Below are positions 13,710-27,000 of a DNA stretch of 64,000 nucleotides, one piece after another. The first letter of the stretch is position 1. The number at the start of each line of letters is the position of its first letter. The notes below the pieces were generated by a model that was not told where the DNA came from, searched no databases, and was given only the letters and a program-made list of their open reading frames with translations. This stretch comes from Diphasiastrum complanatum (taxonomy: Eukaryota > Streptophyta > Lycopodiopsida > Lycopodiales > Lycopodiaceae). The DNA lies in assembly GCA_029204225.1 (NCBI GenBank), contig CM055105.1, positions 18,941,226-19,005,225 of the forward strand, in the 5' to 3' direction. Made by a program: the position numbers and the translations under genes.

Positions 13710-16700
13710 TGTGCATGTGTGAGTGCATGTGTGTGCAAAAGTCTACATATCTTGGCATGAAACATATGGCTACATTGTTAAGAATTGGTGGAGTGTTTAT
13801 AGAGGTTGGTCAAGCAATGCAACTATCATAAAAAACACTCCAAATATAATTAAATAGCATCTTGATAAGACAATTTCTTGGAGTTATCAATATGTAAAAC
13901 ATGATTTTGTTGTTTTTGTATTCAATGGAGAGTAACAGATGTAAAAGATAATGCTTTCGCAACAAAGTTGTTTGTCTCCACTACTACGCTACGCTTTGTC
14001 TACTCAATTAGAACTTAGCATGAATGAATTGTGATCTTTAAGATTTCTTCATATGTGTCATATTTTTGCGATTTTGTTTTCATGATTGAAGCAAAAGCAT
14101 ATGAGTGGATATCACAACATGTTGCAATGTATATGTAGAATCTGTCAACATACAATGTTGAAGGTATGGGGCTTCACATTTGTACACAACAAGTGTTGAG
14201 CTTTGCATGTATCTGTTAACCATATATGGATCGAAGCAAGAGTTTATGAGTGAAAATCATGACAATGTTGCAATGCATATGTAACAACTTGCGAGTTGAG
14301 AACATACAATGCTAAGTGTTTAGGCTTTCATGTCTTCTTCTTTGGTGCTTAGACATTTAATCTAATTTAAGCAGTATTACAATTTTGCATTGATCCATGT
14401 CTATCAACGATGTATGAATTGAAGCAAAAGCACATGAGTGATCTTCATGAATCACATGTATAGACAGATAGATAAATTGTATTGAATGGAAAGTAACAAA
14501 GTTTGAATTTTTGAAATTAGTGTTAAGTGTTAGGGTTTCACATCCGTTACAAAAAGAAGTCTTGTTGTTCGGTGCTCAAGCGTGTAGTCTAATTTACACT
14601 ACCTTACACTATTAGGCCAATTACTTGTCCCTAAATTTGTACTGATGGCCCCATTCCTTTTTTAATGAGTTATGGGCCCTGAGTATGTCTAGATGTTTTT
14701 AGAAATTTGGATAAAATTGGTTAATCTTAGCCCTAATGTTAGCAATAGCCTCCTTAAAGGTTCTCTTTGGGGCCTCCAAACTTGTATAAGAGCTCTACTA
14801 GTCTCTACAACTTATGATTTTGATATCTAGTGTCTTTGTAGGAGATACTTAGCAATGCTCCTTTGTAGGACCTGCAAACTAGTGCAATGTTGGTTGCATA
14901 CTATTCTTTGTGGATAATTCTATTCGATCAGCATTATGCAATGTATGGTTCTTGATGTGATGCCATACATGCGATGATTGTTTGTATTTAACTTCCACAT
15001 TGGATCATTCTTAGCATACTTTAGATTAAATAGCTCAAATGTAGGACAAATATCCACGCGGACAAGACCATAGCAATCCTGAAATTTTGAGTTTGTGAAA
15101 ACGTGAATACGTAAGGGTCATCATCTATTTGCCACATGCGATGAGTTAAAATGCTTCTATTTCGTTGGCAAGAACCCAGATCCGGATCATTTTTATGCCC
15201 CAATATGCAATCTCCATCCAAAAAACAAATACAAATATAAAAGCTTAACATTCAAAGCTGAAACTTACACATAGAACTCAGATGCAAAAATAGCCAACAA
15301 AACCACAAAATAACAAGTGGCTAGGTTTGGAATGTGAATGAATCACTTACCCCGTCTTCGGTGTGTGCATAATCAACAAAAGCTTGGTAATATTGTGATG
15401 CCTGACCCACTAAAGTACTGCAGAGTGCCTCTACTATTTCTCCAAGCAAACTTGGAAGGACCTTGGTATTTTCCAACAGTTCAAGCCTTATATTCTTTCC
15501 CTGTAAATCCTCCAGAAGTTACTACACAAGTTGCTTTAAGCCTTCGTTTTATAATTGCAGTAACAAGCATGATCCGCTATTCTTCAGTCAATCACCATAC
15601 CATGCATGCAACAATACCTTTTGCATGTAAATATATAACAGCCAACCTGAATTCCAAACTCTTGACAAGCTTGCATATACTTGGAAGCTGATACTGCTGC
15701 ATTCCTTTTGAACTCCGCCTCTTTGCGGTCCACATCTGCTTGTTGTTGCTGCAACCTTGTAATAAGCTTCTTCTGAAACGGTCTTTGATATCTCAACACA
15801 AATACGAGTAGATTTTTATGCCAAAAATATATATGAAGCTCATTTTGATTAATTGAACACAATCTAGAAGTGTATTTAGCCGATGCCAAACTTACAAAAC
15901 ATACAGTGATCATCATCTCATCTTTAAGTATAAATTAGTCAAAAATAGTCCTCCATAGATTGTAAGAACCTTGCTTGCAATGACACTTCAGAGTTGAGTA
16001 AAGTTTACAAGTAAAGAACTTTGTACTTCTGTCTAAATGCTACGGAGGAGACCATATATGTAGTGAAAGCTTTCATTTCCTGCCATGACACAAGCACTCT
16101 ACAGATTTCTGGTTCCTTCTGGATCAAGTTCATACTATGGCCTCACAAAGATGAACTATAGGTTGTATTTAGAATAAAACTCTTCACATGCACAACCTTA
16201 AATGCTTGATAGAAGAGAAAATGGAAAAGATTAATTGAGGGATTGTATAAACACATCTCAATAGATGTATGTCTAAATTTTAAAAGTTATATTATCTCAA
16301 CTTTGAAAGGAGCATGGTGTGCACCAAAATTAACCACATCAATCACTAGCTAGTGGAAAGAATGCTAGAGCTCAAGGACGTTGTGGTGTAAACAGGTGCT
16401 GATTACATGGTAGCTGTATTGGGATCCGCTTGATCATCCTGAACACCAAGCACAAGCTCAGCGCGTACTAATCCAGATGTTCTCCAGGGAATGGTTCCGG
16501 GTTTCCATCAAGATTTTGAAGACTCTCAGAATGAAAATGGAGGGGAGGGAGGCAACATGTGGGTCATAGGGAATCAGGAAATCAAGAATGAAGGGAAAGA
16601 GGGAGCGTATGGCAGCGTCATGCATAAGCATGCATCCACATAACCTTTCTAGTTGAGCACAAAAGAGACATGCAACCTTCAATCCAAATACACCCACAAA

Positions 16701-19700
16701 GTTTTGAACAATGAACTCCATCATGCATGGCAGAGACTAAATGCAATGGCATCCATATTCACATCATGAGCACCCAAGAGAAGGTGCATATCAAATACAC
16801 AAACATGCGTTGAAATTCGCTTTCATTCATTTGTATCGAGACTACCGTACTGAAATTATGTCACTTCTCTGAAGGTGAAAGGTAAACTCAATCAATCAGC
16901 ATCAGGAGTTTACCTGATTTCACTTTGATTTCTATACACGATCTAAAATTGCACTCCTAAGCATGCTAAGAATAATTGTTGCAGGAAAAAATGTTCTTAC
17001 ATTTCGTAAGTGACATTCTGAACCATAATTTGTGCACCTTCTCCTAGGTATAGCCAATCTTTTTCATAAGCATGCACAATTCCATCCCATTCCCCCTGAA
17101 GATGTGACATGCCCATTTTTTAGTACACATACGGCTTATTTTAACCTAACCTTGATTCTGCAGCATATAGGAAATCAGCATCTCTTCTATATGTGCCACA
17201 AGTGCTGTCGGATTTTTTGGAAGAAAATAAAAACTTACAACCACCCCAGAAAGCCTTCCAAAAAGATTCCTGGTTTCGGGTGTTTTCTCAATCAGAATGT
17301 CCCTGGCACGCCGTGCTTCCAGATATCCTGTATCTGCACCACAACAATCCAAAACCATGAGCAAACTACAATCTGCAACTACAAGTTACACCCAAATATA
17401 AAAATGGTAATAAACAATACTGAAAACACAGACGCCATAGATCCTGCCATCGCAAGATTTTTACACCTGTAATCCCTTTGCGAACTTATATCAGCCTCCA
17501 TCCTATTGCAATTTCCGTGTTTATGCTGGGTGCTCTAATAGCAAACCATAAGAATCACAACGTAGACCTCAATATCATATCACATTTTCAAGCCTAATAA
17601 TTTCACTAACAGAGAAATGGTGCCATACTCAAAGTTTATAACCTACATGAGGAGATTTCCAAGATCACTTGGAGCAAACACGGCCGAATTTATACTTGGT
17701 GTGGCCACCTTACGAGACCCACACGTTCATTTTTTCTCTGATTAAGTGGTTACCAGCATCAAAGGCCCAACCTCAAGTAGCTAATCAACACTGTGACATA
17801 AACATCTACTAACCTACCAAGCAACCTCCCTTGATATTATACAATCCAATGTCTGTCTTTACTATAATAACTCCCACAATCCTCTATCTGTGAAAACACT
17901 TAAAAACCTAGTCAACTCCTTTGTAATCAATCAAACTACCTAAACACCATATATAAGTAATAATGGCTTTCATTGACTAATTAGAGTCCATAGGGTCCCT
18001 CCCCTAACCATTGCTTGAGGTCCCTTAACTTGTTAACTAGTGTCAATCAAGGTCATAACACTTACCATAGTAAACCTCTAAAGATTGACAACAGGGAGGG
18101 AGGGAGGGAGGGAGGGACAGACAGAGACAGAGACAGAGAAGAATAAGAATCTTAAAAAAAAAATTGTTCCTGCCATTTCTCTTGTTCTTTGTCAAGTTAT
18201 TTTGAAGCATTTATGTGATTTTTTGGATCCATTAGAGTGGCAAAGTACATCATTGTACACACACAGCTCCTATGGGACACTTTGCTAGAGTCTTGATACT
18301 AAGTGTATACACGTCAAAGAGTTGGCTTGGGAGCATGAAAAATGCTGCAAAGCTCATCAAGGTTACACTCTCAGTCCTAGAGGAAGTGTAGGCAATTTTA
18401 ACTAGGCCTTTGACCTATGGATGAGCTAGCAAGTATAATTTGGTCCGAATGAGCTTTTAAGTCACTTGGATGTAGGAGTCGAGCTAGATCTATAGCTCAA
18501 GTCTAGGCCATGCCAATTGTTGGAGCTTGTTGCCCAGCATCCATTTCTGGCATCTCCTAAAACATTGTGCAGTACCAAATCAACATTATGTGCTTAGACT
18601 GAGGGGAGACACCAAATTGCAACAAAACTATGAGGAGAGATAGGCAGTCATACACTTAGCAACTAGGCTTAGTAAAGAGATCTTGTTTGTGTGGATTACC
18701 ATCTTGGCTTTGCCTTCACAATTGGTCCTTATAAAAGTATTGACTACAACCTTTTAGTAGCATCAAGCTTGGGGGCTATTCTCATTCAATCGCATAAATG
18801 AGGACATGGTATAAAAAATTGAAAGACCTATTGATGACAAGTTGATTGCCAAAACACGTGTGAGGAAAGGAAGTCTTCACTAGCATGCCATATTTTGGAT
18901 CCATTGGAGTGGCATAGTACATCATTGTACACACACAGCTCCTGTGGGACACTTTGCTAGAGTCTTGATACTAAGTGTATACACATCAAAAAGTTGGCTT
19001 GGGAGCATGAAAAATGCTGCAAAGCTCATCGAGGTTACACTCAATCCTAGAGGAAGTGTAGGCAATTTTAAGTAGGCCTTTGACCTATGGATGAGCTAGC
19101 AAGTATAATTTGGTCCGAATGAGTTTTTAACATGTGAATGAGCTAGTCACTTGGATGTAGGAGTCGAGCTAGATCTATAGCTCAAGTCTAGGCCATGCCA
19201 ACTGTTGGAGCTTGTTGCCCAGCATCCATTTTTGGCATCTCCTAAAACATTGTGCAGTACCAAATCAACAATATGTGTTTAGACTGAGGGGAGACACCAA
19301 ATTGCAACAAACTACGAGGAGAGATAGGCAATCATACACTTAGCAACTAGGCAAGCTTCAAAAATTCAGCACCAGCCAAGCTTTTTGTCCTACTTGGTGG
19401 CTTCGAGACCACCAGTTTGTGTCATCATGAACGTAACTCTTATGCTTACTAGAGATGACTCATTGTCCAGGCTTTTTGCCCAGCTCATGTTGGTGACCCC
19501 GAGACCACCAATCCAAGTTAATGTACTTGTAACCTCTCTTATGCTTATAAAGAGAACTTGCTTGTGTGGATTACCATCTTGGCTTTGCCTTCACAATTGG
19601 TCCTTATAAAAGTATTGACCACAACCTTTTAGTAGTATCAAGCCTAGGGGCTATTCTCATTCAAGCGCATAAATGAGGACATGGTATACAAAATGAAAGA

Positions 19701-22596
19701 CCTATTGATGACGAGTTGATTACCAAAACACGTGTGAGGAAAGGAAGTCATCACTAGCATGCCACTTGTCAAAGAAAAGGTATCCATTTTCGCAAATCTT
19801 CTTTAGTGTAGGGTTTTTTGTGGTGATTTTTATTTTCTAGAGTATTTTCTTAATACCACATTGGGCACATTTCTTTTCAAGGATGGGATAAAGATACATG
19901 CCAAATATCATGCACGGGGACTCTTATATGGACCATGGGTCTACATTGTTACTAACTGTCATTTGGACCACATGCTTTGGGCCCTCAAACTTGTCATTGT
20001 TTCTCCTAGTAGTCGAGATTGGAATTAGCGCTTATGTTTCATTAGAATAGTTACAAAGTTCTGTTAGCTCAACACAGGTGTATCTCCTCTCTTGCTAGCT
20101 CATGGTTATTCACGGATTCTACCAGGTATACCTATTTCACCTATGATGCGCCTGTTACTATTTCTTGTTATCTTTGTGGTGCTCGTGAGGTTATTTCCCA
20201 TGCTGCTACACTTATGACAAACTCAACAAAGGTATATGTTTGCTATTGATCGTCGTCATCGACATGTGGAGTTTTCCATGGGGAGTTCTATTTATCTCAT
20301 GTTACGATTTGTTAGACATCATTTTGCGCAGGGCCAAGCTTCCACTAAGGAGCTCGCACCACATTATTATGAACCTTTTCTGGTTCTTGAGCAACTCAGC
20401 CCTGATACATATCGCCTTGAGCTACCTCCTACCAATCGGGCGTGTGATATTTTTTGTGACAATCTACTACGTGCTGCTATTGAGAATGACACACTTAGGA
20501 ATTCCAGATTTTCTGCTAATCCAAAGCTTTTTCCATTTCCACCTGCTGCTATTTCATAGGTCAAGCTTCTGCATAGTCATCGGAGACAGCAAGTTCAGTT
20601 TTTAGTCCAGTGGGATGATTGTCCTATTGAGGAGGCTACATGGGAGCCTATTGATATTTCTTACCAAACAACTTCCTTGCAGATCAAGCACAGTCGCTTG
20701 CAGCTACTATTTCCTCTCAAGGTGCTGCTACTCATATACATGTTCCTATTCCAACAATTCCTCCTTGATGATGTTTTTCTGCTAGTATTGGTACTTTTCT
20801 ATTTTGCTTACATTATTTTTCTCAAACGAGGAGAGCTATGGACTACTAACCTATTGAGCCTATACTTGGCACATTTACATTTATTTACTTATAAGATATT
20901 TTTGTATTTTCCCTCCGAAAGTGCCTCCCTTGATTTTTGAATCTTACACTACGATTCAACAAGGGAGGTATAAGTAGGCCCTATGTACATTCAATTTTCA
21001 GCCATTGATATGGTATTGCTTGGGCTCTTCGTGGGAGAACTCGACTTTGCTATTGCTTGTTGGGCTGTAGCTGATTGTGTTGCTAGCTTGCCACTTCATT
21101 GATGTTAAGATATGTCAACTTGATCATGACTATGTCCCATAGACCCAAAGGATAAGAACTTTGGGTTTCATGATAATGTGAACCTGGGATTTCACATCAT
21201 AAAATAGTAACTTTGCTCAGCACAATGCGATGATAGCCTCTCGAATGTCCTCCACTAAGAATGAAATTCTAGTGATTGAAAGGTTAGTTGCCTTTTGAAG
21301 AACGCATCTATTACATTATGCCATGCTCGGTAACCTGGTCTTTCTTAGAACAAAGAGTTCAATGTAATGAAAAATTTTGTTTGATTCCCTTAATGCACAT
21401 TCTATAAAAAGTCCATTGATGGCTATGATGCAAAACCCATGTAAGCTTTGACGGCATGCCAAACTAAAACTTCACAATGAGATTTTAAGCAAGCAAAATA
21501 GCAAGTTCCAACCATGAGAAGAATATGACACTGCCAAAACTATTGATCACCAAGTATATTTTCAACTCAAAAAAACAATGCAGATAATCAGATGTCAACA
21601 ATAATTAAAACAAACAAATTTCAAACATCCAATGTTGAACTATTCCAAGAATCTGGATAGCAGGAGCAATTGTTGTGACCCAAAGAAATGGAGAGACGAA
21701 CTCAAAGAAAAAAATTAAAAGAAAATCAGACATGGCTCAAGATGCTTACTTTCTGGAGTAAGGGTAAGGAGCCAAGGATCTAGATCACGAGGCAAAACTG
21801 GTAAGCCTGTTGCGATTCGGCTTCGTATCGAAGTAATCTTCTTGCGCCAGTCAACAGGGATCTTCCGACGGTCCTCTAGCCAATCTGTTACCAGGATAAA
21901 TACTTGAGTAAAGAGGTTCATTGATGGCTTCTCAACTTAAATTGATGACTAATCAGCAGAAATTTGAAAGATCCTTTTGCATGCACCTGACTGCGTAGTA
22001 GCAGCTCGTATATCTTAAAGGACACCCGCTTTAAACTCATAGAAATTTGCCAAGCCATGACCTAATTAAATGTTGTAATTTACAGTGAATCAAAAGCGCA
22101 ACATCACATGACTTCCAAAACAGAATGTACGCGCAGAGTGAAGATGTTATTACGTGATGGAAAAGCTGTACTCTTCAAAGAAAATTGCCTCAAATTTTTT
22201 GGATTCATTCTCCCCTTTCAATCCAAAGAGCATATAACGCATAAGGAAGTGAATAAATTCAACAATGCTAGAAAACAATGAGCATGTCAGATCTTACTTA
22301 TTTTTCCAACATGCTATCAGAGCTTCATGCTCATTTTCTCTGACATTTGCTCGCAAAATTATACTAAAAGCATTGGGCCATCCATGAAATTTAACAATAT
22401 AAAAGAGGCTATAAATACTTCTTCAACTATAGTTGATCAAATCATTTGCTAAAAAACGACCAGATTTTCAAGATTTTCCAGCTCCGATGGAGGTTTTACC
22501 TGCAAGTTTGGAGTACGTGATGTCAATCGGAAGCAGCTGCTGTGGATCATTCACCTCTTCTTGTTGAGTGAATGTGAAGGAGTTAGGCGCAGGCAT
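4634..22596 (-). CDS. CDK5RAP3: CDK5RAP3/C53-like protein (UFMylation and ER-phagy factor), 10 exons
   Basis: The exons are 22596-22500, 21884-21750, 17327-17239, 17095-17001, 15782-15647, 15500-15351, 12059-11463, 11292-11084, 8094-7962 and 4756-4634. They sum to 1764 nt, giving 587 aa, against about 550 in Arabidopsis as recalled. Every junction is GT-AG and phases agree throughout. Family-like stretches include [100 protein letters not shown] and the C-terminal [10 protein letters not shown]. In known homologues C53 joins UFL1 and DDRGK1 in the UFM1 E3 complex at the ER and binds ATG8. Two shuffled ATG8-interacting motifs occur at residues 348-351 (IVWD) and 373-376 (IDWD), in an acidic, probably disordered linker in exon 7. 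The start is the ATG at 22596; an in-frame ATG at 22689 would add a less family-like leucine/arginine-rich extension. Introns hold TE remnants, but no exon is broken. Confidence 0.93.
5110..5460. repeat. LTR-like fragment in C53 intron 9
   Basis: This intronic stretch resembles the region just left of the gypsy fragment at 46.9-48.1 kb. Shared words include TGACACTTGCCACT, GGCAGTACCCTG, ACATGTGTCACTCAT, CACTGGACCA and CTCCTACTTTTTAGGA. It is probably a solo or truncated LTR of that family. No coding part accompanies it. Edges are approximate. Confidence 0.6.
8411..9262. repeat. Foldback/MITE-like element with GTTCCGGAAC palindromes, C53 intron 8
   Basis: The left end (about 8414-8465) and right end (about 9175-9262) carry related inverted sequence. 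The left reads ACTTAGTTGCCCGTTCTGG, and the right read backwards gives ACTTAGAAGCCCGTTCCG. Both ends are dense in GTTCC/GGAAC words, including the palindrome GTTCCGGAAC, and the right end also has CCCAAAAGGG. Poly-A/T tracts follow the left end. No transposase is present. The class and exact ends are inferred. Confidence 0.5.
10300..10515. repeat. Possible diverged foldback element, C53 intron 8
   Basis: The left part repeats TCGTTCTG and other short self-complementary words. The right part (about 10480-10515) reads backwards as ATCATAGTTCTATGGC followed by ATACGGAATG. This resembles the termini of the elements at 8.4-9.3 kb and 52.9 kb. Support is weak because the two ends pair poorly. Confidence 0.25.
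12650..12965 (+). mobile_element. Ty3/gypsy integrase fragment in C53 intron 6
   Basis: A plus-strand frame at 12773-12963 encodes typical gypsy integrase-core sequence, including [14 protein letters not shown] and [15 protein letters not shown], ending at a TGA. Upstream, in another frame, are traces of the H2C2 zinc-binding region (ECHDIPY). The fragment is antisense to the host gene. It lacks the DDE remainder, RT, gag and LTRs, so it is a dead remnant. Confidence 0.8.
13049..13112. repeat. (GA)n microsatellite
   Basis: An uninterrupted run of about 32 GA units in C53 intron 6. The open frames across it are an artefact of the repeat. Confidence 0.95.
13113..13639. other. Intronic DNA between two GA tracts
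   Basis: Part of C53 intron 6. It has a short impure GA tract at about 13388-13412 and a G-rich stretch near 13560-13590. No coding similarity was seen. Confidence 0.4.
13640..13706. repeat. (GA)n microsatellite, second tract
   Basis: A second pure GA run of about 33 units, some 530 bp from the first and in the same intron and orientation. A TGTG-rich tail follows at 13707-13735. Confidence 0.95.
18094..18139. repeat. (GGGA)n and (ACAG)n compound microsatellite
   Basis: Tandem GGGA units change into ACAGAG/ACAG units in C53 intron 2, just before the 672-bp tandem duplication. Confidence 0.85.
18221..19765. repeat. Tandem duplication, period 672 bp, second copy carrying an extra segment
   Basis: Copy A (18221-18892) and copy B (18893-19765) abut directly. 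Both start TTTTGGATCCATT and both end near TCACTAGCATGCCA. They match closely along their length. Copy B holds an extra segment of roughly 200 bp at about 19352-19550 and a small insertion near 19130. Copy B's extra segment itself contains two related CGAGACCACCA blocks. The whole lies in C53 intron 2 and carries no protein similarity. Confidence 0.85.
20100..20690 (+). mobile_element. Ty3/gypsy integrase C-terminus and chromodomain remnant, C53 intron 2
   Basis: The plus-strand frame at 20236-20559 encodes the gypsy integrase tail ([20 protein letters not shown]). A stop follows, and then a chromodomain-like stretch continues at about 20560-20660 ([19 protein letters not shown]). This is a chromovirus-type end of pol. 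The rest of the element is absent. It is antisense to the C53 gene. Confidence 0.75.
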
Positions 22597-23441
22597 CTCC
22601 GCTATTACGAGGCGAGCAATCGCTGCTCTGCTTGGAAGAAGAAGACGAAGACGAAGAAGAAGAAGAAGATCGTCGAAGCAAATCGACAAAACAGAAGTGA
22701 AAACAAAGTACCCTTTCCTTTTAAGTGCTGCCCTCCATGTAGGACATGTGCCTTGGGAATGGTCTTCATTCTCTCACATGCCTTTGGGGCCTGGGCCCAT
22801 CACACTAACAATTCACCCCATCTTCTTTGGACATTATTGTCCAACATTTGGATCTTCATTCACAATGTCAATATATACATGTGATGATGAGCCAAAGGCA
22901 AGCTCCCTTCCTTTGCACACTTGTTTAGAAACATTCTTTCAAATTGGTGAACGTTGGTGCAACTTGGAAAAACATGTAGTTTCCATGGTGCATGCCTCTG
23001 AGATACGGGAATCTAGTAGGTACATTGGATATTAACCTTTACAAAGGTTCTTAATAGGCTTCATAAAAAAAAAGTTCCTTAGGAACACTCTTGATTCCTC
23101 CAAGATTCTACTATACATTTATCAAGCTTTAGTGGATCTTTTAGTTAGCTTTTCGTATTGATTGGAATGTCATTAATAAATAGTATGATAAAGTTCAATA
23201 CATAATTCATTCCAATCTCAAAGTCCAAGAACCATTTAGATTGGAATTTGGATTTGATGTTGCTGTTCCTCTCTTAATAAAATTTATCACAAGATAGTTC
23301 TAATATCTACAAACTCTCGATTACATTTTGCACATATGCATATGACTTTGCCCTCACTCAAACATGCCCATAATAAATTATATTGTCAATTAATCATCAC
23401 ATATATTCCTTGTCTAATGGTTGCCTTTGAACCATCAAAAT
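22597..23441. other. Upstream region of the C53 gene
   Basis: A CTTCTT/GAAGAA-rich tract at about 22637-22672 lies just upstream of the chosen ATG and is probably 5' UTR. The promoter should lie to the right on the minus strand. I could not place a TATA box or transcription start, and saw no divergent gene before the copia LTR. Confidence 0.4.
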
Positions 23442-24022
23442 CCATCAAAAATCTATGCTTGAACCTCACTAAATGGCCCAAATCCTTGAAGAAAGCTTCA
23501 CACGTGTGAAAGTACGGCCTCCCACAGTCTGAGTACTGTACACCAGACCTACATTCAATCCTATAATCATTAGTAATCACAAGTACTCAAACAATTATGA
23601 ACATAGAGAGCAATTGCACCATTATGAGAGAAAAATCATGAAATTGCTTGATTTATTTTGGTGAGATATCATCACCTATATATACATGATCCATCACGGT
23701 TTTGGGCAGGTATGAGGAGCCCTAAACCTATCCCTAATGCTAATTTTGGTGGATCTTTCATCCCTACCAAGTTAGGGTTGGAATCTTGGAGATCCCTCAA
23801 CAATGCAAAAATTACCAAAAATAGCTCCTATTTTTTCTCTCTTGTATCTAAGCATAATTTGGACTCATTCCAAAGGTTCTAACACTTAGGTCTACTTGAG
23901 AACATCCTTATGAATGGAATCCTATGCTATTTGGCACATGTGACAAGCCACATCATGACCATCTAACTATTTACAAGTCATATGACCAAAACTAGTCAAG
24001 CTAGAATTGTGAATTTTTAACA
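23442..24022 (-). repeat. 3' LTR of the copia element, outer end missing
   Basis: It matches 28902-29479 almost base for base. The inner edge is ...GAATTTTTAACA on the plus strand, next to the polypurine tract. Similarity stops abruptly at about 23442, where the other LTR continues for about 90 bp to its TG terminus. Confidence 0.88.
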
Positions 24023-24040
24023 CTCCTCCTCACTATTTAG
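24023..24040 (-). promoter_or_regulatory. Polypurine tract of the copia element
   Basis: The minus strand reads AGTGAGGAGGAG immediately before TGTTAAAAATTC, the first bases of the 3' LTR. This is the expected plus-strand priming site of reverse transcription. Confidence 0.75.
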
Positions 24041-27000
24041 CTTGGTTCAATCATTGCTTTACTAATCACTCCAAGTGATGATCTGAACTTCATAAAAGGT
24101 GTCTTTTGAAGTGGTTTAGTAAGTAGATCAGCTACACATTCATTTCTTGGAACATGCTCCAAAGCAATCTCCTTGGCTTGCACCATTTCTCTCACAAAGT
24201 GATGGCCTATCTCCATGTGCTTAGATCTTGCATGGAAGATTGGGTTAGATGCAAGGTGTTGGGCTGATATATTGTCATTGTAGATGATTGGTGCCTCCTC
24301 TGAATCCATGATCTTTAGCTCCACCAATAATCTCTTGATCCAAAGTACCTCCTTTGTAGTGGTTGTCAAAGCTTTGTACTCGGCCTCAGTTGAAGATAGA
24401 GATATAGTTTCTTGTTTTTTTGAAAGCCATGAAACCACACCTTCTCCTATGAAAGTTGAATAGGCACTTGTTGATTTCCTATCCCTCTTGTCCCCTGCAA
24501 AATCTGAATCACTAAATGCATGAAGGTTAATCACATCTCCTCTATATAGAATCCCAAAATCCAATGTACCCGAGATGTATCTTAGAATCCTTTTAGCCTT
24601 TTTCCAATGGATATTCAATGGATTTTGCATGGATTGGCTCAACCTACATACACTAAAGCTAAGATCTGGTCTAGTTATAGTGATTCACATTAAGGAGCCT
24701 ATAAGTTGCCTAAACAAAATGATGTCCATGAAGGATCTTTCATCATCTTCATTTGGCACTTTTACATCTTGCTCCATTGGTGTGTCAACACTTTTGCATA
24801 CTTCCATCTTAAACTTCTTCAAAAGACTTTGAGCATAGTTTACTTGAACTATAAAGATAAAATCAGACCCTCTAAGTACTTCTATGCCTAAGATGAAGTG
24901 AAGACGCCCTAGATCTACCATCTTGAACTCTAAGGATAGATCTATCTTGATTTTTTAATACCATCAACATTATTTCCACTAATGATGATGTCATCTACAT
25001 AAATGAGTAAAAGTACAATACCAAAATCATCAAACTTAATGTAAAGAGTGGGATCATATTCACTTTGAACAAAAGAAAGTGAAATAAGATAGCAATGTAG
25101 TCTTGAATTCCAAGATCTCGAGGCTTGCTTCAAGCCATAGATGCTTCTTTGGAGATGGCATACTTTGTTCTCCATTCCACGCTTGATGAACCCTTGTGGC
25201 GGCTCCATATAGATATACTCTTCCAAAAAACCATTCAAGAAAGCATTAGAGACATCCATTTGACATAGGATCCATCCAAAATGTGATGCAAGTGCAATGA
25301 TTAGCCTTATTGTGACCATCTTGGCCACGGGTGCAAAAGTTTCCTCATAGTCTATCCCTCTCTCTTGAGCATAACCTTTTGCAACTAATCTTGATTTATG
25401 TTTGTTAACACTCCCATTTGCATTCAACTTAAGCTTGAAGACCCACTTGCATCCTATTACATTCCTTCGAGGTCTCTCAACAAGCAACCAAGTTTCATTC
25501 TCAATCAAGGCATCATACTCATCCAACATAGCTTTATACCATTCTTTGGAGTTCAATGCATCTTCAACATTAGATGGTTCTTCAAAACTAGATAAATCAT
25601 AAGAAGTGGATGAGATACCCTCAACTTTATGTCCTTTGCCTTGATATGTGAGCCTTGATGGCTCCACTTTTGCCCTTGAAGATCTCCTTGGTGTGATAGG
25701 TGGGTTTGGTGCTTGCTCCTCCATGAGCTCCTCCTCAACACCAAGATCTTGCTCCTCAGCCATCTTCTTCTTGATTGTTGGAGCACTTGAGCCTTCTTCA
25801 AGCATATGTATATGATGTTCATCAAAGATAACATCCCTTGAAACAACAAATTTGTTCAAGGATGGGAGATAGACTTTGTAGCCCTTGCTTGAGCTTGCAT
25901 ATCCAAGCATGATCCCTCTTGTGGAAGATGGATTCTCCTTGGTTCTTGTTTCCAATGGCACATGCACATAACATATACACCCAGAAAATTTCAAGTGATT
26001 AAGATTGGATTTCTTTTCATACAACATCTCATAAGGAGTTTTGCCTTCAATTGCTTTGCAAGACACCCTATTCATCAAGTAGTTTGCACATACAAGAGAC
26101 TCACCCCAAAAGGATTTGGGCAAACAAGCATCTAATCTTAAAGCCTTAGAACATTCACATAATGTTCTATTCCTTCTTTCAACAACTCCATTTTGTTGAG
26201 GAGTGTAAGGACAAAAAGTCTCTTTCTTGATCCCTTCCTCCTCACAAAAGGCCTTGAACTCATTGGAGATGAATTCTCCACCATTGTCACTTCTAAGAAT
26301 CTTGATGCTATGATTATGATGCTTTTCCACAAACAACTTGAACTTTACAAAAGTATCAAATACTTGAGACTTGAAGGAAAGTAAGAACACCCAACAATAT
26401 CTTGATTAGTCATCAATGAAGGTTAAAAACATGGATGAACCTCCATTAGATTTGGTGCTAGCAATGTGCACATCCAAGTGTATGAGCTCAAGAGGATGAG
26501 ATGACTTTGTGATGGAGTTAGGAAACACCTTCTTATGTGCCTTGGATAAGGCACAAGCTTCACAAACATTGTCTTCCTTCCCAATAGACCTTGGTAGGCC
26601 TAAAGCATACTCCTCCTTGATCATAGCCTCCACGGAACCCGAGTTGGCATGTCCAAGTCTTTTGTGCCATAAAGTAAAGGTAGATATCTTGCTCTTCTCG
26701 GCCAACATGACAACATTAGTATCCACAAATGCATCCAAATTATAAATTTTGCCAAGTCTAGTGCCCTTAGCCACTATCTTACCCTTCTTCTTGATGAAAC
26801 ATTCATTTGAAACAAAGTCAACATTGAAACCATTGTCTACCATTTGGCCAACACTTAGTAGATTCTTTGTTATTGTAGGAATGTACAAAACACCTTCTAT
26901 GTTGATCTTTTTGGAAGATCCTAAGCAAAGGGGAATGCTACCAACTCCTTCAATCTTACAAGCTTCATCATTTGTTGTATAGATAGACTTTATAGGTCCA

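Noticed and set aside
22568-23035. 155-residue plus-strand frame with an arginine run
   Set aside because: It overlaps the first C53 exon and its GAAGAA-rich leader. The arginine run is the reverse of that simple repeat, and the rest resembles no protein.
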